A DNA stretch of 64,000 nucleotides from Orientallactaga sibirica (taxonomy: Eukaryota; Chordata; Mammalia; Rodentia; Dipodidae), in assembly GCA_036365145.1 (NCBI GenBank), contig JAEOAD010002231.1, positions 2,707,501 through 2,771,500 on the forward strand. Reading direction: 5' to 3'. Below are positions 1 through 12,260 of this stretch, one piece after another (the stretch's first letter is position 1; every line of letters begins with the position of its first letter). The notes beneath the pieces were generated by a model. It was not told the origin of the DNA. It searched no databases and was given only the letters and a program-made list of their open reading frames with translations. A program made the position numbers and the translations under genes.

Positions 1-479
1 AGATTATGTTGTTGCTTAAAAATCAGTGTTCTAGTAAAATAGCTTACTATTATGAAATGTTTTTCATTTATCTCCAATTATGGAAAATAAAACAATTAGT
101 AAATCTATATTTAATTGTAAATTTTGCCACAGGTTTCCATAGCATATCATATATTTGGGGTGGCATTTTTGGAATGCAATAATAAATTGATTAATAAATT
201 GTGTATTGCTAGGTGTAAGAAAACTAATTGCAGTGAATTGAGGTGATGTGAGTGCACAGATAAACATGGTGGGAGTGCTTTGGCAAGTCCTATGACTTTT
301 TCCTCCCATTCATGTTTTTACATATGAGTCTGCTTTAAAAAAGAAAAGTCTTCAAACAGTTGACATGTGCCATAAACCTGCCAACTCAGAAGTTTTTAGG
401 ACAACAAGCTAGGCTTCCCTATCAGCAAAACAATAAGACAGACTTTGTCTCTAAGTAAGGTAGAAGGACAGGACTGATG

Positions 480-535
480 TCCTGAGATGGTCCTCTGACC
501 TCCACACACATGCTTGACACAGGCATACACAAAAA
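480..535 (+). repeat. possible B4-type SINE tail
   Basis: The stretch reads CCTCTGACCTCCACACACATG followed by an A-rich end. This is the usual 3' end of rodent B4-like SINEs. The 5' part is not recognisable, so it is at best a fragment. Confidence 0.3.
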
Positions 536-1671
536 AAATAAGTTAAAAAACAAAGTCTTAATTATGACATACTTTGCCTTTTTAACTTCAGAGAGATAGT
601 TTGAAAAAAATATGAGTAAGAGAGTGATGTAAAAAGCTACTTTACTCTTCAGATTTTTACATTACATGAATAGAACATTAAAAGAGAAAATCACAGTCCA
701 CTACATTTCCAGTAAGTTGTTATTTTTAAGACAATTAGCATTAAATTCTAGCACACTATGTCTTGTTCTTATTACTTGATTTATGAATAAACAAATTTCC
801 ATTGAGAAGGCATGTGATGTTCCCTCACTGAATAGTTTCTCAAGGCTCTTCAATGGAACCAAAGCAATGGTATTAATTATAAACTTGTGAGGTCATAGTC
901 CATAATGGCGTAATGGCATAAACCCCTTCACATTGTCTAGAAATGTTTTCATTCTAGCCTCTACCAACACAGCTTTCTATTTGACAATGATAATGGCCTA
1001 AGTATATACCATCAACTGCCTAATGACCTGCTTTTCTCTGTCACACAATAGTGGACAGTTTTCAGGCCTGATTTTTTTCTGGCATTTGAAATAATGAAGT
1101 GGAATAGTAAAATAGCTTTTGATTAAAATTCAAATATAATAGTTATATGTTTTGCCCATTTTGTTTTTCTATGATAAAATAAACAGGTAGTATAAACAGC
1201 AAATATAAGCAAATGATGATAACATTAGGTCAGATAAAATGAATCAATAAACAAAACAAGTCGAAACTGAAATTTACATGCATAATTCTAGAAGCCTTAA
1301 ATAACAGCCTGCATTTTAAGCCTTTTGTCTATGAGGTTTTTCTTCTGATATAGCAATGACAATAACACATATGCGAGAAAAGATATCTTTCCCTTCTCCC
1401 AGGCTATGTTGAGAACAGTACTGCTTAAATCATTTGGGATAGTAGTACTTTTAAAGTATTTTACAATGTAGTTTAATAACATATTACCTTGGTTACTGAA
1501 TGCTATAGTAAATAGAATAATGGTTGCTATTGTATTATTGTGTGTTTATGTGAAACTGAGGCTTACAGTAATTTGCAGGAGATAGTATATGGCCTTTATC
1601 TGAGACTTGGATTTTCCTTACCACATTAAAGAACAAGATTTTCACACTATTAACAATTTTTTTTTTTAAAG

Positions 1672-1815
1672 CTAGATGTCCGTCCTGGAGCAGATCAGCA
1701 ATCTTTGCTGCTGAGATATAAGGCAGGAAAATCACAAGTTCAAGGATAACATGGGCTCTAGAGTGAGTTCAAGGCTACCCTGGACAATGTGGTGAAACAT
1801 TGTCTAAAAAATTAG
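1672..1815 (+). repeat. old B1 SINE
   Basis: A diverged B1 (7SL-derived) copy: an AGGCAGGAAAATCACAAGTTCAAGG-like core, then a right part with GAGTTCAAGGCTACCCTGG and a TTGTCTAAAAAA end. Many substitutions show that it is old. Confidence 0.55.
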
Positions 1816-3672
1816 AAGTAAAAAGAAGTGTTGAGAAGTGGTAGAGGTGCTTGCTTAGTTTTATACTATTTACTAATATATAATACTAGTAAAGCAAATG
1901 AGAAATGATTTGAAGGCTAAAATGCTTTATTTTGTTATCTGAAAGAGATTTACATTACTTAAAATCTGTCTCAGCACCCCAAGGTATGATTTTGTGGATC
2001 CTGACTATCAGGAGGCTGAGGTATTCCCTCTCCATGGGGAGCACCATGACTCTCATGAGTGGCCTCATATGGACACTGAATAAAGGGGGAAGAGTATGAA
2101 GCCTCAAAGCTTCCCCCTTTCATCTAGTGAGGCAACTCACCCATGACCTTGAAAAATATAAAGATGTAATTGATCTCCAAGTGGTAATGGCTAACTCTTG
2201 TTAAGTTTTTCCCAAGTACAGCAGAAAATAAGATACGGTAGGAAGTGTTGCACTAGAAGAATGTTCTGTCCTTTTAAAGTTTGCATTATATGTTATTGTC
2301 TGATTCATGTCCACAGCGAAAGGTGAAATCCAGTTTCCCTTTTGGAATAGCAGGCACAGTGATGGAGAGGGCCAGCATTTTTATGCTGGTTGCCTTGGTA
2401 ACAGCATCTCAAATCTTATACTAACATCTGGTGTTCTTAAGCCTAACAGCTGGTTGTCTACAGAAAATTTGAATGAGGAGTTGAAACACAAATGGGAATA
2501 CCATGAAATAATAGTGGTTACCTAGGAGGAATACCAAGAAATCACTAAGCTAAAGCAGGAAATTAGATGAAACTTTCAAAAGACACAAGAAAATGTACCA
2601 GATATCGAAAAAAGATAAAAGATATTGTTGTCCCTAAAATAGAAAATGAAGGTTATATGTTGATAGTTTGCATTTTTTTTTTTTTTAAGGAAACTGACTA
2701 CCATGTATTAGGAAAAGGAAAAGATGAAATCCTGGAGAATTTAGGATAGCAGAAATGCAGTGTTTTTTTTTTTTTTCTTTTCCTTTTTTTGGCATTCTTT
2801 CAAATCCTATTTGAGGTGGCACTGTGTATGGTATTCTGTTGTAGCTCTTGACCATTCCTGGCAAAGTGAGGATTAGAAAATATTTAGGCTTTTCCCTAGA
2901 AGTTCTTAACCAGGAACTTTTAATCTCTATTCATTAAGTTAATGATTTACCATCATTTTCTAAGGATGTGAAGAATTTTTCTTTGAGGAGATTGTTTTTC
3001 TGTATGGAATCACTGAGGACCCAATGAATTGTATTCATTGAAAATCATAACCTGAATACAAAGCATGAATTTGGGCTGTGAAATTACTCATCATTTACAG
3101 ATGTCAGGAGCCATGGTGAAGGTTACTGACTTTCACTCCTGTTAAATAGAAAAGTTCATTAACTTGTCAGTTTTGAAAGGCCAAAGAAAGTCCCACTGTG
3201 CCTATTTTCCGAGCAGGTGGTATTGAAATGGCTGAAACAAAAGTCGTTCCTTATAGGAAGGTAAATACAAGCAAGAGAAGATTTTTTCTGAAAGATTAAG
3301 ATATATCTTTGAGATTTACCTCATAGATAGTTAAATGTAAGACTTATTCTAATAGTTTACCAGGAGAAACTAGAAAAAGTAGATAGTGGTTGGATTTTTT
3401 TACACTGAGAAGAACAATTTAGCAATTCACTTTGGAAATACAATGCACAGCCCCTCTGTCATGATTTCCTTACTGACACTGTGTATCAAATACTAAGGGA
3501 AAAATCAAGTAACGAAGTTCACAGCTTAACCTAAGATTATTTTATTTTATAACTATATATCAAGCATACATGATGTTCACATACGTATTTGTGTTTAATG
3601 GGCCTTAACAAATAAGCAACTTGACTGCATTTCCTATTTAATAAAAATCATTTTTTTTAAATGGTAGGCATG

Positions 3673-3836
3673 AGCCGGGAGGCATGGTGTCATGTCCCTT
3701 TAATCTTAGCCTTAGGAGGCTGAGGTCAGAGGATAGCTGAGTTAGAAGCCACCCTGAGACTACACAGTGAATTGCAGGTCAGCCTGGGCTAGAGTGAGAC
3801 CCCACCTCAAAATAAAAACACACAAAAAAAGAAATA
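3673..3836 (+). repeat. B1 SINE with target-site duplication
   Basis: A near full-length B1: GCCGGGAGGCATGG start, TTTAATCTTAGCC, CCACCCTGAGACTACACAG, CTAGAGTGAGACCC and an A-rich tail. It is flanked by 14-bp direct repeats AAATGGTAGG(C/T)ATG at 3659-3672 and 3837-3850 with one mismatch, which is evidence of L1-mediated insertion. Confidence 0.9.
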
Positions 3837-4637
3837 AAATGGTAGGTATGTCAACTATATTTGTCTTAAGAGCTGTATTTTTGAGAAAATCTGAACCCTA
3901 AAATTTTAAGAGACTAGTTAAATCCCTGATTCCTATTAGCTAGAACTAAGGGTGTCTGTTTTCTCACATTTGCTTTCCCATCATTCAGAATGCTCTAAAC
4001 ATGACTACCCTTTGCTCGCTAGACAATCTTATCCTCACTCCCTTAGCCACTCACTTTTCAAAACTTTAAGCCTTTCCTAATTCTCACCTTTTTGGTGGAA
4101 TGTTTTCAGAGAAATCAAAAAGTTGAGTCAAAGATAGTTTGTCCTAATTTTACTGTATTTAAATGTAGTCAAAAAATGCCTAAAGTCTCAGGAACAAGCC
4201 TTAGTCACTATTATAGAGCTGTTGGCATAGATATTTGATGCCATAGAAGGAATTCGAGTTCTGGAGTGAAAAGTTTTGCAGCAAATAAGAAATGTGAGGT
4301 CCAATAAAAAATAATAAATATGAGGTAAGAGCAGCTGAGAATTATTATGCTAGAAAAGGTGAGAGAAAGTGGACACCTACTAGAGTCAGGGTAAGAGCCA
4401 GGATGCTGTGCACTGGAAACTGAGGGGACATGAGTGTCCATATAATTTACAAAGAGAATGACAGAGTCAAAGAAACCTTCTGCATTTCGCCATTAAGTGG
4501 TTAAATATAAGCAGGGATAGGTGATGGGTTTCTTCTGTGGTCTAAATTAGCAGGTTAATAACAAATCTTCCCTAGAAATGTGGTATTTTTTTCATCAGTT
4601 GCAAGAGGTAGATTGTATAAACAAAACAAAACCCTAT

Positions 4638-4857
4638 GGGCTGGAGAAATGGCTTAGCGGTTAAGGCATTTGCCTGCAAAGCCAAAGGATCCTGGTTCAA
4701 TTTTCCAGGACCCACGTAAGCCAAATGCACAATGGGGTGCATGTGTCTGGAGTTTGTTTGCAGTGGCTGGAGGCCCTGGTGCACCCATTCTGTCTGTCTG
4801 CCTTTCTTCTATCTCTCTCTGTGTTTGCAAATAAATAAATAAAATTTAAAAAAAACC
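4638..4857 (+). repeat. tRNA-derived SINE, class 1
   Basis: A full-length copy of the window's commonest SINE. The head GGGCTGGAGAAATGGCTTAG carries the pol III A box and a GGTTCAA-type B box follows. Then come AAGCCAAATGCACAA, GTCTGGAGTTTGTTTGCAG, a TCTCTCTG-rich stretch and a (AAAT)n tail. Sense orientation relative to DKK2. Confidence 0.9.
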
Positions 4858-4889
4858 TAACATTTATAAAGCTGACCTTTCTTCTATAG

Positions 4890-5025
4890 ACAAGAAGCCA
4901 GAAGCCTGCAGATATTAAGTGGTGTGTGCAAAGTACACATGCTCACTGAAATCAGTTAGAACTTGAACTCCAAATTCTGTCTCCCAGTACAAAATCACTT
5001 TGACCACACTATTTTCTCTCTTGTT
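4890..5025 (+). repeat. possible MIR fragment
   Basis: The arrangement ATTAAGTGGTGTGTGCAAAG, GAACTTGAACTCCAAATTCTGTCTCCC resembles the 3' half of the ancient MIR SINE (retained-order words such as 'gaac..gaactc..tctg'). It is heavily diverged and was judged by eye only. Confidence 0.35.
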
Positions 5026-5327
5026 TGAATCTGCAAACCAAAACTATGTGTTTGCAAGCAACTGTTTTATTCACATCAGAGCTACAGAAGGGTTTGTTTC
5101 TCCCTGATGTGAGACTTTATTTGATGTATAGGGAGAAAATGAAATGAAGAGAAGTCATAGCAGTGTGACTAGAGCTATCATCTTTTTTTTTTTTTTTTAT
5201 CCAATAGGTTAAGAAAAGAGTCAGAATTACCACCCACCCACAAAGCTAAGAGCTAGAAATGTGTAAGTAATTCAAGTCACCTGGTACTAGGGGTGCTGCA
5301 GGTGTTTGTAGCACATGCACTCTTTAC

Positions 5328-5412
5328 TGGAAAATGGTTTCCTGGTGTTGCCTTTGGTCCCAATGTCACTGCCTAAAGAAGGAAATCATAGACATCAAAG
5401 AAAGAAAGATTA
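5328..5412 (+). repeat. 85-bp inverted repeat, left arm
   Basis: This 85-bp stretch is the reverse complement of 6844-6928 with two mismatches. The match starts at TGGAAAATGG and ends at GAAAGATTA; both flanks then diverge. It is not a SINE or L1 piece that I know, and the open frames across it look like chance. Confidence 0.9.
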
Positions 5413-5570
5413 AAGGATCCAAGCACTTTAGAAATGAGACATTGTCAGCCTCACTCTTGACTCTCTTGCAGTGCCCTACCTTACCCAACCTCAAGCTCAG
5501 TGGCCAAGAGGGCACATACAGATCTGGTGGGCAGATGTGGGAAGGCATGCGGGCTATTTCATAGGCTCAT

Positions 5571-5602
5571 CTACACTCATGCACACACATACACACACAC
5601 AC
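5571..5602. repeat. (CA)n microsatellite
   Basis: A short, interrupted CA run (CATGCACACACATACACACA). Confidence 0.85.
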
Positions 5603-6387
5603 GGGGTGGTCTTGAGGTGATCTAAAATATTGGCATCAATTTATACAGACATCAAGAAAGGAAAGAATGCCCCAGGCAGTACAATCAGTGCCTGGAAGAA
5701 GACTTTCCAGTGCTCTTAGATGAGGACACTGGCCTGAAACCAACTTGGCTAAGGATGAACCAATGTAAAGTGCTACCCATAATGTAAAGCATACAGTTTG
5801 CTTCACAGCCATGTAGTTGGCAGTACTTCAAATAATACTAAAAGGAGCCCTCTTACCTTTAATTGTTACGTAAACTAACTCATTCAACAGGTGGTTAGTG
5901 ACTACTACATTCTAGACATTGTGTGAGAGGATTATTGAAAAATGGCCTCCAGCTCTGTTCTAGAAACACACACAGTTTGAACATTTACCCAGACATGCTA
6001 CAAGAGCTAAAAGCTCAGCTACTTCAGGGAAAGGATCTACTTCAGCAAGGATGATTTTCAATTGTGTGCTAATTTTCAAGCTGGCAAAGTGCTCTCATTT
6101 AAGCAGGTATGTCCAGGTTTTTGACTTTGTGACATTACATTGCCCGCTACAAATGTGCTGGGCCACATGCATAGTCATCCTGAGACATATGTAGCCTGTG
6201 AGCCACAGGTTAAACATGCTTCATACAAGTTCATATTTTGGTGGTGACTTAGCCAAAAAACAAAAGCAAAAATAAGCAAAAAAAAAAAAAGCATGTACTA
6301 GAAGCCTACTTTGATTGTATAAATTGGCTAATTGAATAAAACCTATAATTTGGAAATTGGGGAGTGAGCTACTCATTAGAACACAAT

Positions 6388-6549
6388 GCTCTTCAAAGTG
6401 TAGCATTACTTGGGGATTTGTTAGCAATGTGGACCTCCAGGAGCCATTATAGTCTCATTGTTAGAGGCTTGGAGGGGTGAACCTTGCAGTCTATGTCTGG
6501 CATATCCACCAGGTGTCTAATGGGGGCTAGTGTTTAAGGATCTCTGGCC
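6388..6549. repeat. hAT-Charlie-type MER fossil
   Basis: The words CTTCAAAGTGTAG, TTGTTAGCAATG, GGCTTGGAGGGGTGA, CCACCAGGTG and GATCTCTGGCCTG occur in the order seen in the short non-autonomous hAT-Charlie elements (MER5/MER20 group) of placental mammals. The element is non-coding and strongly diverged; I cannot fix the subfamily. Confidence 0.5.
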
Positions 6550-6843
6550 TGATAATGACCTTAGAATAAGAAGGCCAGGGCCCTGTGTTTACTATCCATG
6601 GCCATTTAGTAGCCTCTGAGTAGTTTTCTCACTTGCAAGCTTTAGTAACGCATGTCTACTAAACCTGCTAAGATACCATGGAGTTTATTTTAGAACAATG
6701 AAAATATTTTGGAACCAGAGATAGTGGTTGTACAACTGTATGTGTGTGAATACATTATTTCTTTCTGAACTATTAAATGGTTAATTTTATGTTGTATGAA
6801 ATTATATCTATATATGGAGGGAGATCAACTCAACTCATTTTCC

Positions 6844-6928
6844 TAATCTTTCTTTCTTTGATGTCTATGATTTCCTTCTTTAGGCAATGACACTGGGACC
6901 AAAGGCAACACCAGGAAACCATTTTCCA
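6844..6928 (-). repeat. 85-bp inverted repeat, right arm
   Basis: Partner of the arm at 5328-5412, in opposite orientation, 83 of 85 bases matching. The sequence between the arms is 1431 bp of unique-looking DNA containing a hAT-type fossil and no transposase-like frame. On the + strand this arm contains a pyrimidine tract ending in TTCTTTAG, which resembles a splice acceptor but has no exon evidence. Confidence 0.9.
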
Positions 6929-7611
6929 TTTTCCATTCACAAGGTGATATGCAGACGAATTTAGAAAGTGGCTATGCTTAGTTTCTTTCATTTTTTCTGA
7001 AAAACAAAGGTTCTGTCATTTCAATTAGATAGACATTTAACATGTATTGCTAAATAATGCAGCATTTTAAAGAAAATAATTTTTATAATGATCTCAGGCA
7101 GTTGTCACAGGATGAGGCTGGGGTGGGAGGAGGGAGGATGGCCCAGGGGATGTAGTCAGTATTCATGTCATGTGATATAATCCTTTGCTTCAAGGCCATT
7201 TATGTCCTCAAGTTATTCCAAGATAAAAATAATAAAACAATTAAAAAGTGAAGACTCTTTTTATGTTAAAATAATTATCACTCAGTCTGATGGCATCAAG
7301 TCTTCTTTCTCTTTGTTTGCACACTTCAAGGTCACAAAGTTCCCATTACCACACTGATGAGAGGTTCTGGGTATCTCAATGCCACCCGGGTGATAGCTCC
7401 ACACAGTGCAATGTGTTGGCTCGGCTCTGTTTTGTATAGGTCTCTGCAGGGCAGTGACCTTGATTTAAGTACCTTTGCCTCTATTAAGAAGCACAGCATT
7501 AGGCCTTTAGGAAGTGGTCAGTGAGTTCCAGTGGCTGAAAGTGCATGTTTCCCACTTGGTTCTTGGGAAGCTTGGTCTTTAGGGATTAAAGAATACATTT
7601 GAGAGCACCAA

Positions 7612-7905
7612 TTTCTTTATCTCTCTCATACACACTCTCTCTCTGTCTGTCTCTCTCTTCTTCCCTCTCTCCTCCTACTCCTTCTCTTTCTCTCTATTTC
7701 TCTTGGTGCTACTGGGGATTAAACCCAGGAATTTGTTCATGTTAGTGCTCTACCACTGTATTATAGTCCTAACCCTTGCTTTTTATTTTGTGCCAAGATC
7801 TCACTAAATTTCTTGGGCAAGCCTCAGATGCGTGATCCTCCTGCCCTACATTCCAGGTAGTAGGGATTTTAAGCCTGTGCCATCAGTCCTGGTTTGAAGC
7901 ACTGA
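7612..7905 (-). repeat. CT-rich tract and ID/B1-like SINE
   Basis: A TCTCTC-rich run leads into an antisense ID-type (tRNA-Ala-like) head: GGGGATTAAACCCAGGAATT, then GTGCTCTACCACTG. Antisense B1-like words follow (GATCCTCCTGCCCTACATTCCAGGTAGTAGGGATT). This arrangement fits an old ID-B1 composite of rodents. Confidence 0.55.
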
Positions 7906-9335
7906 TTATTAAATCTAGTTAAGCCTTGTTTATCTCTATATAACTGATTATGAAATCACTACCTTGAGGAAGCTCAGAAGTTTCTTATAGGAGCAAAGAT
8001 CTTTCTAGTTTGATGTAGCCCTCTTGAAGGTTGCCTTTCTTCTCTCCAAGTTAAATATGGGGCAGGAGAGAATTCTGACTCCACTTCCCAGGATTCTTCT
8101 CAGGATCTATGTATAGGATTCAAATGATTTGAGGGATGCCTGTAGTTAACTGCCCCTTGAAAGTTAATTCTAAAATTCTGTCTGAATTGCAAAATTCTTT
8201 TTTTCTTTCATGAGAATTCCAAATAGACAAAGAAGTAGAGGCACTTATATGTGTGAAACCCTACATACAGATTTTGCAGGTCCAGTCATTTTAGCTCATG
8301 GCTAATCTTGTTACATCCATATTCTCTAACTCCTTCTTGTTTTCCAGGGAGTATATTAAAATAAATTCCAGACATTGCATTATTTCATCCACAAATATTT
8401 CAATTGTTCCTTTAAAAGAAAAAAAATCTTTTAACAGATAGATGAAACATTTTCATCACACCAACAATTAATCATAATTCCTTCATATCATTAAATATGT
8501 ATGGAAAGGAATTTTTGAATTTTGACCAGTTTGGAAGTCACCAAGGAAAAGGGATTGCAATTAAAATCTTCAATTTGTAATAAAAACCAGAGGTCAGTCT
8601 GTATTCTTCTATAAAGTAACACACATAAAAAAAAAAAAAAAAGTCTAGGCAAGTTGTGAAATCATTTTATAAAAGACACATCTGTGAAATATCTGTAGTT
8701 TCCAGGAGCCTGTTCTTTTCAGGGTCTCATGGAAATATGTGCAATCTGAAATGAGGCTCAGTGTCAGCGACTGTGGCATCTTTTAGCAGGAGGAGACTTT
8801 TTGGTCGACGAGATGGAGAATTTCAGAATCCTTGGCTTGACTGAGGCTATGTGTAGGCTTACTGAACTCTAGTGAGAAATGTGAAAAGCTCGTCCCCACC
8901 ACACCCGGGTTATGCACCCAGATTCCCAGACAATTTCTGTATCATTTGCAGCTAAAGTCATCCTCAATGGAAGCCATACTACTTAATCATTTGACACATG
9001 ATTTTTGTCTGACATGGGGTATTGGTTGACTCATCACTGAACCAGCCAGATATTAAGACATAGGCATGTTGTTACCCCATCTGTATACACACAAGCATGT
9101 TTGTCTATAAGGATCCCATTGCACACATGACAATCTAAGACCCATGGGTGCAAAAAAGTTTTTAGAGCTCTCCAAACATGGGTTGGTAGTTTTTGATGGA
9201 GGACCAGTTTGTTAGTGTTATAAAAGCTCACTACTTTGGAGATAAACAGATCTATGTACAGTTGCTGTTAAATATTAATATTATATATTCAGTAACTGGC
9301 TGATTACATCTCTAACTGATTCTTTCTGTGTATCT

Positions 9336-9574
9336 TTTTTTTATTTGTTTATTTTTATTTATTTATTTAATTAATTTATTTGAGAGTGACAGACAGAGAT
9401 AGAAAGAGGCAGAGAGAGAGAGAGAAAATGTGGCCTCCAGCCACTGCAAGCAAACTACAGATGCATGCGCCACCTTGTGCATCTGGCTTACATGGGTCCT
9501 GGGGAATCAAGCCTTGAACCAGGGTCCTTAAGCTTCACAGGCAAGTGTTTAACTGCTAAGCTATCTCTCCAGCC
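9336..9574 (-). repeat. tRNA-derived SINE, class 1
   Basis: Antisense full-length copy: T-rich (TTTA)n tail complement, GA-rich stretch, TTGTGCATCTGGCTTACATG, and the head complement CTAAGCTATCTCTCCAGCCC. It is flanked by 10-bp direct repeats CTGTGTATCT at 9326-9335 and 9575-9584. Confidence 0.9.
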
Positions 9575-11529
9575 CTGTGTATCTGTTTTGGAAACATCTC
9601 ATTTCTTACTGGAATGTTCAACTAAAAAGTAGGCCTCTATTTTTTTTAAAGAAAATTTGCTAATATTTGCTAATATTGCCATACAAAGATGGCATTCTAT
9701 TGTTTCTTGAAAGCCTGATTTGCAAGTTGTAAACAGTTTTCAAAGTACCATTAATGAAAATACAGCTCCGATTGCCATTTCCATGGGGTGAACAGTCTTA
9801 TCTTAATGCCCCATTCTTGGCTTTTCAAACAATCCTACTTATAATCCTAGGGAATATTTGATCAGCATGCACTAGTGCTATGCTCCAGGAGCACAGATGA
9901 AATGTGGTGCATACACTGTTATGCTTTTGATCTGTCCTCAGACAGGAGCAGACTATAATAAAAAGTCACTTCATCTAATCTTAATGTGAAAACAACTTAA
10001 ATTGTTGGTGTGACTAAAGTTCTGGTGATCTCATTTAAACCCAGGAAGCGTTATAGTCAGACGCAATCCATCCTGTCTGATACCTGCTGTGCCCAAGTGT
10101 AGCTATGTTTTTCCTTTTAATACAGAACAAGGAATCTTACACTTCCTTCTCTATGGCCAGAATGCGTGAGATTCATAGCAGGACTTAACCTTTTCATATG
10201 CATGGTCACATTCTGGCCTAGACATGTGGCAAATATGGACCTCAGGAAAGTTATCCTAAGGGACAGAGTTCTTACTTTATGTCTTTCCCAAAAAAAAACA
10301 GGCTGGTATATTTAAAAATATCAAATATAAGCTCAAGTTAAGCTAAAAAAATGTCTTTGGGCAAATTTCTGTATGTTCTTAAGTTTGAGGGCAGAACCTG
10401 AAAAAAAAAAATGTGCATGCTTTTCTAAAATTCCAGTTAAGGTGGGCATAATTTTATGAGAGTCAGGTAGGTAAAGCAAGAATTATATACAATATTTGAA
10501 ATGACTTTGGTTCCAAATACAAAACAACTGTTCTTATATTGGGTGAAAATTGACACAAAATAAGATAACTAATTTAATATGGCTGATAAGAATCTTATTG
10601 GATGGCATCTGTTTAGGATAAGGTTGCTAGTGGTGGCATTCCATAAAATAAACACTTGAAATATGTCCTTTAGGTATGTGCTGGTTAGTATATGACTATG
10701 TCTGTGGTCTATCAAGATATTGCTCCATTAATGCCAATGCCACCAAAATGTTTGTGTCTATTTACCACCACAATGTTTAAAGGATGTCAGTTTGAGTTCA
10801 CCTACTGCCCTTTGCAATAGTACTTGGTGGTGGTAGGCTACTAGGAAAGCCATCAGATAGGACCAACAATAACAATTTTTATTGGCAGAGACAATGAAAA
10901 ATTAGAAGTGGGTATTTATGAAGGGTGTGTTTCTGTTTTCCTCACAAGATCCATTGTCATGACTTCCTCCTGCCAAAGTCTTAAACATTTTCAGAGGACA
11001 ATTAGAGGAGAGAACAAAGAAAGTTATTGCTATGGACAACCATTAGGATATCACTGTTGCTTGGCAGAGATAATTTATAATACTTAAAAATGAAAGGTCC
11101 TACTTTGAACTTTTATTGCCATGAAAACAAATCAGCAAAGGAATTAATGTTGAAACTCACAACTGTGAACCTGGTAACTCAATATGGAACCCTTATGCCA
11201 AATTGCTGTATAAAATTTTCTTATCGTCCAACTTCCTTTCTTCTTAAACATATATTATCGGTTATAAATGACATAAATAAAACTTAGCTGATTTTCTAAA
11301 ATCAATACCAAAATATCTGCAAAGCCACCTCTTAATTTTCATGCCTTATCCTTTTATCATTCCTGGTTGGTTATTAAATATCTCTGTCTGCTCAGTGCTA
11401 CAGATTCCCAACTCTGAGTGTAACAAAATCTCATAAACCTGTACGTGAACATAGAGGGAAGAATGCTAGAGTGTTACAGGTATCATGTAGCTTCTAGGAC
11501 TGTGGAGGAAAAAAAATGATATCTTTACT

Positions 11530-11571
11530 CAAAAAAAAAAAAAAAAAAAAAGAGAGAGAGAGAGAGAGAGA
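11530..11571. repeat. A-run followed by (GA)n
   Basis: About 20 adenines run directly into a GA dinucleotide run. No SINE body is attached, so this is a simple repeat rather than a recognisable tail. Confidence 0.85.
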
Positions 11572-12000
11572 AGAAAACACCAGAAAGAACACAAATGAGG
11601 AACTCAACAGAGCATGTACCATGTCCTGGTACACATAAGCTTGGGATATCAGTGTACATGTTGAGTAGGACATCCATCTGAACTGGGTACCAAACCTGAA
11701 AGGTTTCACAAAAGTGAGTTCATCTGAATGATAAGATGGAAATATGTTGCTGATGAAGTGGAAGGAAGCAGTATGTCATTAGCAGAAGGAAACTGTCTGT
11801 AAATGCATAGTCAAGAGTATGGCTGATGAAAGGATGGATAAGTATCCCCATATAGCTAGAGTGCATAAAACAAAAGCTATAGAGGTAGGTAGACAATATA
11901 AGCATCCTATACCATGCCAAGAACAAAAATGTTTTCTGGTGATCTTATTTGTAAGTTACTTATCTTCTTTGGTTAAAATGACCAAACAAAACTATCTTTT

Positions 12001-12260
12001 CAATTTTTGTTTTATTTTAGAGACACAGAGAGAGAGAGAGAGCGAGAGAGAGACTGAGAGTGTGACAGAGAATTGACATGCCAGGGCCTCAGTCACTGTA
12101 CTTGAACTCCAGATGCTTGCACCATCTAGTGGATATGTGTGGCCTGGCACTTTCCTGACCTTTGTGCATCTGGCTTACGTGGGATCTGGAGAGTCTAACT
12201 TGGGTCCTTAGACTTCCCAGGCAGGCACCTTAACTTCTAAGCCATCTCTCCAGCCCTCAA
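12001..12260 (-). repeat. tRNA-derived SINE, class 1
   Basis: Antisense copy with a GA-rich stretch, CATCTGGCTTACGTGGGATC and TCTAAGCCATCTCTCCAGCC. It has an extra segment in the middle (around TGTGTGGCCTGGCACTTTCC). Likely 13-bp direct repeats AAAACT(A/T)TCTTTT lie at 11988-12000 and 12261-12273 with one mismatch. Confidence 0.85.

Noticed and set aside
6844..6931. Possible splice acceptor TTCTTTAG in the inverted-repeat arm
   Set aside because: No conserved coding sequence follows and the same sequence lies inverted at 5328; taken as chance.
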